Shown in pieces: positions 6,288 through 12,601 of a stretch of DNA of 13,914 nt. Origin of the DNA: Streptococcus oralis (lineage in GTDB: Bacteria; Bacillota; Bacilli; Lactobacillales; Streptococcaceae). The translations under genes and the position numbers were made by a program. The stretch covers positions 1 to 13,914 of the forward strand of contig CAJPKC010000005.1 in the NCBI GenBank assembly GCA_905370255.1, in the 5' to 3' direction. Every line of letters starts with the position of its first letter. Position 1 is the first letter of the stretch. The notes beneath the pieces are model-generated. The model did not search any database. It had not been told where the DNA came from and saw only the letters and a list, made by a program, of their open reading frames with translations.

Positions 6288-8135
6288 ATGAACAAGAAAG
6301 TTAAAGATAATCCAGCTATTTACATGTACTGGGATCAAAAACGAAATGTTCTTGACCCCAAAAAATTATCGTCAAATAGTTTAAAATATGCCTATTGGTC
6401 TTGCCCTTATTGTCAACACCATTGGGAAGCGAAAATCATTGATGTGCAGCTTGACAGTTATGAATATCTTAGGTGTTGCCCCCATTGTGGATTAGGTGAA
6501 CGTTCCATTGATGAAAATGAGAGCGTCCTTCAGGTTTATCCCGATTTCAGAAATTATATAAACTACAGCATTGAGCGAGATGAAGAATTAGATGAGAAAC
6601 TTCTTACCTTGCCGTTCAATAGTAAAAGAAAATTCAATTTTAAATGTCCGACGTGTCAATTAAGTTGGAAAGATTCTGCGACAAATAAGAGGTTATTTCA
6701 ACTAACAAGTGGGGATTTATTTCATTTTGGCTGCAATGAAACTTCCTATCATTGCGATTACAAATCAATTTATCCAAATTTAGCTAAAATCTATAGCGAA
6801 CATTTAAACAAATTTAAATTTAACGAACTGAAGCTGAGTTACAATATAACAGTACCTATCCATTGGGAATGTGATAAGTGTCATTGCAAATTTGAATTAT
6901 CTATTGATAGATTATTGAACCGAATTAAAAGAAGTGGTCATTACTGTTTGGAGTGTCATTCTTCATTTGAAGAGTTATTGGATAAAGATTTTGATGTTTC
7001 TCCTCTATCTTTTTTAAATTCTTCCATGCTCAAGGAGTGGTCTAAAAGGAACAATAATACACCTAATCAAGTTGATGTATTATCTAATGTTCATGTGTTA
7101 TGGGAATGTACGAATTGTCACGGAGAGTATTCATGCTCACTATTTGAAAAAACAGATAGGTCTTGTCCATTTTGTTCAAATAGAGAAAAACTTCAGGATT
7201 TTAATACACTAAATGAAACACATCCCTATTTGAGGGAATTTTGGGACCTCAGTAATGAAAGGGATTTTTCCGAATATTGGTTTAAGTCAAATAATGTAGT
7301 TAGTTGGGTTTGTCCTTGTTGTAAAATCAACTTTCAATGTAGCCCAGCCGAAATGATCAGTCGAACCGATTTAGAAAATCAAAACTTTCAAACATGTCCC
7401 AATCAATGTGACTGGAGGACTGAGGTATTTAAAAATAATATTTTCCTTAAAGAACCAAAACTCATCAAAGAATGGAGCGATAAAAATAAAATTCCTATTC
7501 ATTTATCTCAGACAACAATAGAAACGAAAAAATATTGGTGGGATTGTTCAAAGTGTCATGGGACATATTTATGTTCTATCCCAATTCGAAGAGAAGTTTC
7601 TCAGTGTTGTCCTTTCTGTAACAACGATAAGCCTCTGAATGGGTATAATACATTTGATTATTTGTACCCTGAACTAGCAAAATTGTGGGCACCAAATAAT
7701 AAAGTCTCAATAGATAGTTTTGTTCCATTATTAACTGAAAAAAGGTTTTATTTATGGCGCTGCAAAGAATGTAACTTCGAATTTCATGAGCGCTTCAGCA
7801 TTATATTAAATAAGTATTTAAATTCCGAGACAAAAGATCTTAAAGAAATGTGTCCATTTTGTGCAGAATTAAAAGAAAGACAAGATAATATCTCATTTGA
7901 AGATTTGATGAACGAGTGGGACTATCTTAACAATCTTATTCTAGGGGATCCAGAAAGAATCCCAAATAATACGCAATTAAGATTTTGGTGGATTTGTAAG
8001 AATAATCCAGAGCATCGTTATAGAATGGCTATTGTAGATAAGATTGCAAATGTAAAACGATCTATCGAGCCATGCATATTTTGTAAAGGGCGTAGACGAA
8101 AAAGAGAACATTTTGTTCCTTATAGGAAAATTTAA
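6288..8135 (+). CDS. zinc-ribbon repeat protein (DUF4379-like), about eight repeats
   Basis: A 615-aa protein built almost entirely of repeats of the form W-x-C-x2-C ... C-P-x-C. Eight can be counted, including WSCPYC, FKCPTC, WECDKC, WECTNC, WVCPCC, WDCSKC and WRCKEC; the last is degenerate (WICKNNPEH) but keeps C-IF-C. Several are preceded by a tryptophan linker such as EWSDKN, FWDLSN, LWAPNN or EWDYLN. This matches the probable zinc-ribbon family DUF4379 (PF14311), whose function is unknown. No nuclease, helicase or recombinase domain is fused. I chose ATG 6288 because AGGA at 6279-6282 is 5 nt upstream; ATG 6276, overlapping the previous TGA as ATGA, would add four residues. It is the last gene of the operon. 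It may bind DNA or RNA in recombination, or be cargo; nothing here decides. Confidence 0.75.
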   Translation: MNKKVKDNPAIYMYWDQKRNVLDPKKLSSNSLKYAYWSCPYCQHHWEAKIIDVQLDSYEYLRCCPHCGLGERSIDENESVLQVYPDFRNYINYSIERDEELDEKLLTLPFNSKRKFNFKCPTCQLSWKDSATNKRLFQLTSGDLFHFGCNETSYHCDYKSIYPNLAKIYSEHLNKFKFNELKLSYNITVPIHWECDKCHCKFELSIDRLLNRIKRSGHYCLECHSSFEELLDKDFDVSPLSFLNSSMLKEWSKRNNNTPNQVDVLSNVHVLWECTNCHGEYSCSLFEKTDRSCPFCSNREKLQDFNTLNETHPYLREFWDLSNERDFSEYWFKSNNVVSWVCPCCKINFQCSPAEMISRTDLENQNFQTCPNQCDWRTEVFKNNIFLKEPKLIKEWSDKNKIPIHLSQTTIETKKYWWDCSKCHGTYLCSIPIRREVSQCCPFCNNDKPLNGYNTFDYLYPELAKLWAPNNKVSIDSFVPLLTEKRFYLWRCKECNFEFHERFSIILNKYLNSETKDLKEMCPFCAELKERQDNISFEDLMNEWDYLNNLILGDPERIPNNTQLRFWWICKNNPEHRYRMAIVDKIANVKRSIEPCIFCKGRRRKREHFVPYRKI

Positions 8136-8165
8136 AAAACAGGTTCAAATTTGAACTTGTTTTTT
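8134..8165 (+). terminator. operon terminator
   Basis: A 32-nt near-perfect palindrome: AAAAAACAGGTTCAA pairs with TTGAACTTGTTTTTT with one G-U pair. It overlaps the stop codon of the zinc-ribbon gene and ends in a T run. The A and T tails make it usable in both directions. It closes the element operon. Confidence 0.85.
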
Positions 8166-8178
8166 ATCATAGATTTTT

Positions 8179-8310
8179 ATAAAGTACATTATTTTAAAAG
8201 ATTGTATTTTTAGTTTTCAAGTAGATAGTGTACAGAATTTTAGTATGCGAAAGATTTAGTTTTCACGGGAATAAAGTACATTATTTCGAGAAAAATTTTT
8301 TCCAGTTAAC
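8179..8310 (+). repeat. 46-bp-period repeats at the right element end
   Basis: ATAAAGTACATTATTT is exact at 8179-8194 and 8271-8286. Exactly midway, 8225-8242 holds a 14/18 match to the same motif (ATAGTGTACAGAATTTTA). A second block, TTTAGTTTTCA, recurs at 8209-8219 and 8255-8265, also 46 bp apart, and the third unit has TCCAGTTAAC in this phase at 8301-8310. The layout of phased motifs leading to the putative crossover site suggests recombinase-binding sites. Confidence 0.6.
8299..8307 (+). repeat. candidate right attachment core (attR)
   Basis: TTTCCAGTT, repeated at 393-401 in the same orientation. It falls in the third phase of the 46-bp repeats, where the inner units carry TTTAGTTTTC, so it lies where a recombinase core would be expected. 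It is 21 bp from the left end of difSL. Confidence 0.4.
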
Positions 8311-8328
8311 CTGAATAAACCCTATAAC

Positions 8329-8359
8329 ATCTTTCCGAAAAACTATAATTTTCTTGAAA
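8329..8359 (+). other. difSL chromosome dimer resolution site
   Basis: A 31-bp sequence with arms CTTTCCGAAAA and TTTTCTTGAAA around ACTATAA matches, from memory, the difSL sites used by XerS in streptococci and lactococci, which lie just upstream of xerS. It marks the replication terminus. XerS acts here with FtsK to resolve chromosome dimers (established for this system). Confidence 0.85.
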
Positions 8360-8382
8360 AATATATCTGGCTATGCTATACT
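8354..8382 (+). promoter_or_regulatory. xerS promoter overlapping difSL
   Basis: TTGAAA (8354-8359), 17-bp spacer, TATACT (8377-8382) with extended -10 TG at 8374-8375. The -35 box is the right edge of difSL, so bound XerS could block its own transcription (inference). Confidence 0.75.
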
Positions 8383-8400
8383 ACTAGTATAGAAAGATTT

Positions 8401-8413
8401 GGAGAAAAACATG
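8401..8413 (+). promoter_or_regulatory. ribosome site fixing the xerS start
   Basis: GGAG (8401-8404) lies 6 nt before ATG (8411-8413). An in-frame TTG at 8399 overlaps this site and is not a credible start. Confidence 0.75.
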
Positions 8414-9481
8414 AAACGCGAGATCTTATTAGAACGGATTGATAAACTCAAACAAGTCATGCCCTGGTATGTATTAGAATATTATCAATCGAAACTGGCC
8501 GTTCCATACAGTTTTACGACCTTGTACGAATACTTAAAGGAATACGATCGATTTTTCACCTGGGTTTTGGAATCTGGTATATCGGATGCTGACACCATGG
8601 CCGAGATCCCTTTAGACGTTCTGGAGCACATGACCAAGAAAGACATGGAATCCTTTATTCTTTACCTACGTGAACGTCCTCTGCTCAATGCCAATACGAC
8701 AAAAAACGGGGTTTCCCAAACAACCATTAACCGTACCCTTTCGGCACTTTCTAGTCTTTATAAGTACTTGACTGAGGAGGTTGAAAATGAACAAGGTGAA
8801 CCTTATTTCTACCGTAATGTCATGAAGAAGGTTGCTACCAAGAAAAAGAAAGAAACCTTGGCGGCTCGAGCTGAAAATATCAAGCAAAAACTCTTTTTAG
8901 GGGATGAAACAGAAGGTTTCCTTAACTATATCGACCAGGAGTACCCTCAAACACTCTCAAATCGCGCCTTATCCTCTTTTAATAAGAATAAAGAGCGAGA
9001 TTTAGCCATTATCGCACTCCTTCTTGCCTCTGGTGTCCGTCTCTCTGAAGCCGTTAACCTAGACCTTCGTGACCTCAATCTTAAGATGATGGTGATTGAC
9101 GTCACTCGAAAAGGTGGAAAACGAGACTCAGTCAATGTTGCTGCCTTTGCTAAGCCTTATCTAGAACAATATCTCGCTATTCGAGACAAACGTTACAAGA
9201 CAGAAAAGACTGATACAGCTCTCTTTCTGACCTTGTATCGAGGTGTTCCAAACCGGATTGATGCTTCTAGTGTTGAAAAGATGGTGGCCAAGTATTCAGA
9301 AGACTTCAAAGTCCGCGTGACACCCCACAAGCTTCGCCATACATTAGCAACTCGTCTCTATGATGCAACCAAATCACAGGTTTTGGTCAGCCACCAGCTA
9401 GGACATGCTAGCACCCAAGTTACAGACTTATATACGCATATCGTTAATGATGAGCAGAAAAATGCCTTGGATAGTTTATAA
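8411..9481 (+). CDS. xerS: tyrosine recombinase XerS
   Basis: XerS resolves chromosome dimers at difSL in cooperation with the FtsK translocase during division, replacing the XerC/XerD pair in streptococci. The protein is 356 aa, the usual length, beginning [15 protein letters not shown]. Residues about 15-150 form the N-terminal DNA-binding domain. The catalytic domain has R210 (SGVRLSE), a lysine in TRKGGKRD, H306-x2-R309 (PHKLRHT), H332 (QLGHAS) and Y341 (DLYTHI), all intact. The gene follows its target difSL by about 50 bp and has its own promoter, so the neighbouring insertion has not removed its control signals. A bidirectional terminator follows. It is unlike the element recombinases in sequence and is a core host gene. 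Confidence 0.96.
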   Translation: MKREILLERIDKLKQVMPWYVLEYYQSKLAVPYSFTTLYEYLKEYDRFFTWVLESGISDADTMAEIPLDVLEHMTKKDMESFILYLRERPLLNANTTKNGVSQTTINRTLSALSSLYKYLTEEVENEQGEPYFYRNVMKKVATKKKKETLAARAENIKQKLFLGDETEGFLNYIDQEYPQTLSNRALSSFNKNKERDLAIIALLLASGVRLSEAVNLDLRDLNLKMMVIDVTRKGGKRDSVNVAAFAKPYLEQYLAIRDKRYKTEKTDTALFLTLYRGVPNRIDASSVEKMVAKYSEDFKVRVTPHKLRHTLATRLYDATKSQVLVSHQLGHASTQVTDLYTHIVNDEQKNALDSL

Positions 9482-9483
9482 AA

Positions 9484-9505
9484 TTACATAACGTAAATTA
9501 TGTAA
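9484..9505 (+). repeat. short perfect inverted repeat after xerS
   Basis: TTACATAA (9484-9491) and TTATGTAA (9498-9505) are exact reverse complements around 6 nt, directly after the xerS stop. There is no T tail, so it is more likely an operator-like palindrome or RNA hairpin than a terminator. Confidence 0.5.
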
Positions 9506-9518
9506 TATATTAGTTTTA

Positions 9519-9557
9519 AAAAGAGCGATAGATTTTTTGAATGTCTACCGCTCTTTT
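9519..9557. terminator. bidirectional terminator between convergent genes
   Basis: AAAAGAGCG (9519-9527) pairs with CGCTCTTTT (9549-9557), and TAGA (9529-9532) with TCTA (9544-9547). A on one side and T on the other serve both xerS (plus) and the convergent gene ending at 9565 (minus). Confidence 0.85.
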
Positions 9558-9564
9558 ATACTTT

Positions 9565-10206
9565 CTATAAAAATTCGATCCAATAATTACGGTGTGGCTC
9601 AATAATGACTGGTTTTCCCCAGAATGATTTTAGATAGGCCAAGTTTGCAGGGGTGACAGGTCTTTTTTCACCATTGAACTTCTCTGCACTCTCTTCCGTT
9701 AGAAAGCATTTAACTGCTTCATATGGTGTACCATCGCTCGCTATTCGATCAATTCCTAAATAAGCAATTTCATCACCGGCTTTTGGAAAATCTGTAAATA
9801 GTTTACCAATAAAATAAACCGTCTTATCTTTCATTAATTCATAAGCCTTACTATTTTCCAGTCTGTTATTCGCTGCAGCGTACATAATACAAAAACTATC
9901 CACAATATCTTTCAAAGGCATTAATTCTTCTTTGCTGACTATAATTTCGTCGGGAGCAAGTCCACCAATGATTAAGTTTTCATAATGAGGTTGCTGGATG
10001 ATATTATCTAAAGCCATTCCTAATGGTAGTTTGACAGCTTGATAGCCTAATGGTTCGAGCTCTTGCTTTTTCTGGTCAAGGTGTTCTTGTGTAATACTGA
10101 CATTCAAATCATAAGGACTTGAAGATTGTTGCTTTCTAAAAAAAGCCACGACTATACGATCTAACTGTTCAAATAGACCAAGATTTTCCACTGGAACTCT
10201 CATCAT
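9565..10206 (-). CDS. uncharacterised 213-aa protein
   Basis: A soluble protein without signal peptide or membrane segment; I do not firmly recognise the family. The segment ENLIIGGLAPDEIIVSKEEL and the alternation of short strands and helices faintly recall the SseB N-terminal fold, but that is a weak impression. The C-terminus is rich in aromatic residues (SFWGKPVIIEPHRNYWIEFL). ATG at 10204-10206 follows GGGG by 10 nt; a second ATG immediately downstream is an alternative start. The gene has its own promoter (10244-10272) and converges on xerS, sharing its terminator. Codon and base use fit the host side of the window rather than the element. Confidence 0.75.
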   Translation of the reverse strand: MMRVPVENLGLFEQLDRIVVAFFRKQQSSSPYDLNVSITQEHLDQKKQELEPLGYQAVKLPLGMALDNIIQQPHYENLIIGGLAPDEIIVSKEELMPLKDIVDSFCIMYAAANNRLENSKAYELMKDKTVYFIGKLFTDFPKAGDEIAYLGIDRIASDGTPYEAVKCFLTEESAEKFNGEKRPVTPANLAYLKSFWGKPVIIEPHRNYWIEFL

Positions 10207-10243
10207 CGAATATAATCCCCTTTTGTGTTCAGATTTCCTCTAT

Positions 10244-10272
10244 ATTGTACACTCATAGTTTTCGAATATCAA
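10244..10272 (-). promoter_or_regulatory. promoter of the 213-aa protein gene
   Basis: On the minus strand TTGATA (10267-10272) and TACAAT (10244-10249) are separated by 17 bp. The start codon at 10206 is about 38 nt downstream of the -10 box. Confidence 0.65.
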
Positions 10273-10321
10273 GAAAAGAGACCGTGTCATGAACTAACTT
10301 ACGTTTTACGACTATATTTTC

Positions 10322-11212
10322 TCACCAGGCATAATTTTTCTCACCACACGTAGCCATTGCTGCTAACAACTCCTCTGGTGTCAGCTTCTTCAAACCTCCA
10401 TAGCTAGGATCCTGTACATGTGTATCGGGGTCTAAATAATAGATTGCTGCGATGTCCTTGCCATCTACTGTCAATTCATAGCCAACTCCAATCACATTAT
10501 GTTCCCCACTTTTTCCAGGATAGATTTGAGCTACATTAAAGGTGTAATAGAGAGGATACCCATCATCAATATCTTTGCGTACGCGTTCTTTAAAGAGACG
10601 GATATCTTCCGAATCTGGACGAGCATCTGTTACAGTAACCAGTCGATAGCCTGCCTGATTTCCACTTGGTTCCGGATAGCCAAATAGATTCTGATTCAAG
10701 ACGCGAATGGCATCTCGATTATGCGTCCCATAGGGATTATAAGTCCCCATTTCCTTAGCCAATTGATGTTGAGAGACGCTAACCCCTCGACTAGCCAGCA
10801 TCATATGGACTGTCGCAGGAGCACAGAAATACCATTCTTCTTGAAGTTTTAAAGAAATAGGCAATAGTTTTCGGATTCCTTGATTCTCTTTGGACGATGT
10901 TTCTTGTTTGACCGATTGAGAAGGTTGCGTATTCTCTTTCAATGAAGCTTGTTCCTGGGTTGAAGATGGCAAAGTTTGCTGAGTTCCGGCTTCCGTACTG
11001 CCTTCCTTAATTTTTAATCGTTCTGCTACCTCTGCTGACATTGGAGGATTAGGTTCTGTACGCTCCTTTGTTTTTACACTAACTGTTGTTGATGAAGAGG
11101 ATGTGACCTTACGAGAGCTGGAAGGACTTGTTTTACTTTCTTTTGGTGTCTCTGTGCAGCCAGATAAACCAAGCAAAGTCAGAAGTACAAGGAATAAATG
11201 AACTTTTTTCAT
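10322..11212 (-). CDS. C39-family peptidase-like lipoprotein
   Basis: A secreted, membrane-anchored protein of 296 aa. Residues 1-19 are a lipoprotein signal with lipobox LSGC (C19 lipidated by Lgt). Residues 20-110 are a Ser/Thr/Gln/Glu-rich linker, suited to spanning the cell wall. Residues about 115-296 are a papain-like C39 domain (Peptidase_C39_2 type) with candidate catalytic C130 (FCAPAT), H238 (GEHNVIGVGY) and D261 (YYLDPD). Such domains cleave peptides, but the substrate cannot be inferred, and no ABC transporter or bacteriocin gene is adjacent. CTCCTTT on the plus strand (AAAGGAG, 11220-11226) lies 7 nt before ATG. It has its own promoter and probably forms a single-gene unit. Confidence 0.88.
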   Translation of the reverse strand: MKKVHLFLVLLTLLGLSGCTETPKESKTSPSSSRKVTSSSSTTVSVKTKERTEPNPPMSAEVAERLKIKEGSTEAGTQQTLPSSTQEQASLKENTQPSQSVKQETSSKENQGIRKLLPISLKLQEEWYFCAPATVHMMLASRGVSVSQHQLAKEMGTYNPYGTHNRDAIRVLNQNLFGYPEPSGNQAGYRLVTVTDARPDSEDIRLFKERVRKDIDDGYPLYYTFNVAQIYPGKSGEHNVIGVGYELTVDGKDIAAIYYLDPDTHVQDPSYGGLKKLTPEELLAAMATCGEKNYAW

Positions 11213-11293
11213 GATTTTTCTCCTTTAAGAAAACGATCACGAGACTAAATAAAATTAGGATACAGGGATTAGCAAATACACTTTTCCACCTTT

Positions 11294-11322
11294 ACTATAC
11301 TACAAAATCCTTCGTAAAACAA
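11294..11322 (-). promoter_or_regulatory. promoter of the C39-like lipoprotein gene
   Basis: On the minus strand TTGTTT (11317-11322), 17-bp spacer, TATAGT (11294-11299). This leaves a leader of about 75 nt. Confidence 0.65.
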
Positions 11323-11348
11323 TAATTTCTATGTGAAACTAGTTTCAA

Positions 11349-11378
11349 AAAAGAGATTCGCTACTGCGAATCTCTTTT
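11349..11378. terminator. strong terminator after lplA
   Basis: AAAAGAGATTCGC (11349-11361) and GCGAATCTCTTTT (11366-11378) are perfect complements around TACT. On the minus strand the stem is followed by a T run, ending the lplA transcript 4 nt after its stop. It also isolates the lipoprotein promoter. Confidence 0.92.
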
Positions 11379-11382
11379 GACT

Positions 11383-12372
11383 TTATTCCACCACTGCCTC
11401 AGCAATTTCTTCTGCAGTGATACCTGCAAAGTAACGACCTAGATTAATGGTTTGAAGGGCTTTGAGGACGTCTTCACGTTCGTATTTAACGCCACGAAGA
11501 ACATCTTCTACTGCTGCAACATCTTCGATACCAAAGAAGTCACCGTAAATCTTGATATCTTGAATTTTTGATTCAATGACATTAGCGAAGATTTCCACCT
11601 TACCGCTTGTGAATTTTGTGCCACGACGGACATTGAATTCAGGAGACTTCCCATAGTTCCAATCCCAGGTACCGAACTTGGTTTCCTTGATCCGGTTGAT
11701 TTCAGCCAATTCTTCATCCGAGAAGACATATTCTGTCATCTCAGGGTATTCTTTCTTCATGTAGTCCAAAAGTAGGTCACGGAACTCTTCAACCGTGATT
11801 TTTTCTGGCAACTCATCGATGATATTGGTCACACGAGCGCGAACGGATTTAACCCCTTTAGACTCAAACTTGTCTTTAGATACCTTGAGAGCATTAGCAA
11901 GGACAGACAAATCCACGTCAAAGAGAAGGCAACCATGGTGCATGATACGTCCGTTGATATAGGCTTGTGCATTCCCACAGAATTTCTTGCCATCAATCTC
12001 TAAGTCGTTACGACCCGTGAATTCAGCCTTAACCCCAAGTTGAGCCAAGGTGTTGATCACAGGAGTTGAGAAGCTCTTGAAGTCAAAGGCCTTGTTTTCA
12101 TCTTCTTTTGAAATGATGGTGTAGTTGAGGTTGTTCAAATCGTGATAAACAGCTCCACCACCACTGATCCGGCGAACCACTTCAATCCCATGCTCCCGAA
12201 CATAGTCACGGTTGATTTCTTCGATGGTATTTTGGTGACGACCAACGATAATCGAAGGTTTGTTAATCCAAAGAAGGAAGATTTGATCCTCATCCAAGAG
12301 GTGCTTAAAAGCATACTCTTCTAAAGCAATATTAAAAGCAGTATCATTTGAATAATTAATAATGTATTTCAT
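11383..12372 (-). CDS. lplA: lipoate-protein ligase A
   Basis: A cytoplasmic enzyme that activates free lipoate with ATP and attaches it to lysines of lipoyl domains in 2-oxoacid dehydrogenase, acetoin dehydrogenase or glycine cleavage proteins. The 329-aa length is normal for a two-domain LplA. RRISGGGAVYHD (residues 67-78) is the lipoyl-AMP binding motif, and GRNDLEIDGKKFCGNAQ (120-136) carries the catalytic lysine K130. The C-terminal accessory domain follows from about 240. It lies downstream of lpdA on the same strand, so its products serve the same complexes. Ribosome signals are weak (TTGGAA at 12378-12383), and I see no convincing promoter in the 229-bp gap. Expression may come partly by readthrough from lpdA. 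Confidence 0.95.
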   Translation of the reverse strand: MKYIINYSNDTAFNIALEEYAFKHLLDEDQIFLLWINKPSIIVGRHQNTIEEINRDYVREHGIEVVRRISGGGAVYHDLNNLNYTIISKEDENKAFDFKSFSTPVINTLAQLGVKAEFTGRNDLEIDGKKFCGNAQAYINGRIMHHGCLLFDVDLSVLANALKVSKDKFESKGVKSVRARVTNIIDELPEKITVEEFRDLLLDYMKKEYPEMTEYVFSDEELAEINRIKETKFGTWDWNYGKSPEFNVRRGTKFTSGKVEIFANVIESKIQDIKIYGDFFGIEDVAAVEDVLRGVKYEREDVLKALQTINLGRYFAGITAEEIAEAVVE

Positions 12373-12398
12373 AGTAATTCCAAAAATTCGTTTTATAA

Positions 12399-12417
12399 AT
12401 CCTACTCAAAGTAGGAT
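12399..12417 (-). promoter_or_regulatory. short hairpin upstream of lplA
   Basis: ATCCTACT (12399-12406) pairs with AGTAGGAT (12410-12417) around CAA. It lies 27 nt before the lplA start, so it would be in the lplA leader. It has only a weak T tail on either strand. Its role is unknown: operator, mRNA stabiliser or chance. Confidence 0.45.
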
Positions 12418-12470
12418 GAGAGCTATTAAGAAATAGTTAAATTTCACTTGAATTTTCTGAAGTAGTAAAA

Positions 12471-12500
12471 AGAAATGTAACGATAACTCGTTACATTTCT
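12471..12500 (-). terminator. terminator downstream of lpdA
   Basis: AGAAATGTAACGA (12471-12483) and TCGTTACATTTCT (12488-12500) are perfect complements around TAAC. On the minus strand the stem runs into TTTTTAC, so it should end the lpdA transcript 100 nt past the stop. Confidence 0.8.
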
Positions 12501-12503
12501 CGG

Positions 12504-12531
12504 AAAAATTGAGACAAGTGGCTCAATTTTT
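12504..12531 (-). terminator. second hairpin in the lpdA-lplA gap
   Basis: AAAAATTGAG (12504-12513) pairs perfectly with CTCAATTTTT (12522-12531) around 8 nt. It is symmetric in A and T tails and abuts the terminator at 12471-12500, so together they may form a tandem terminator. Confidence 0.65.
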
Positions 12532-12601
12532 AGGCATGGAACTCTAAGAGAGGTCGCTGCCGTCCGTACTACTTTAAGAAAATTTAGTTGAAAGAATAGT
12601 A

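Larger units (their letters stand above)
393..8307 (+). mobile_element. Tn554-like multi-recombinase element inserted beside difSL
   Basis: A block of five co-oriented, tightly packed genes (three tyrosine-recombinase-like proteins, a TnpC-position coiled-coil protein and a zinc-ribbon repeat protein) lies between host DNA on the left and difSL-xerS on the right. It is visibly more AT-rich than the xerS-lpdA side. Proposed ends are copies of TTTCCAGTT at 393-401 and 8299-8307, the only direct repeat I found that sensibly flanks the block. Tn554 itself carries TnpA and TnpB (both tyrosine recombinases) and small TnpC; this element adds a third recombinase and lacks Tn554's resistance cargo. 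No relaxase, replication or conjugation gene is present. That this is a mobile element is well supported; the exact ends are not. Confidence 0.7.

Noticed and set aside
784..8135. The operon as a prophage or conjugative element
   Set aside because: No structural, lysis, replication, relaxase or type IV secretion gene is present in the block.
412..8230. CACTATCT (412-419) and AGATAGTG (8223-8230) as terminal inverted repeats
   Set aside because: Only 8 bp, unequal distances from the proposed ends and no extension; probably chance. Tn554-type elements do not need terminal inverted repeats.
8179..8310. The 46-bp repeats as a CRISPR array
   Set aside because: Only two to three diverged units, the repeats lie within a continuous degenerate tandem pattern, and no cas gene is near.
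8666..9135. Open frames on the minus strand inside xerS
   Set aside because: They lie fully within an intact conserved gene and have no ribosome sites or recognisable protein features.
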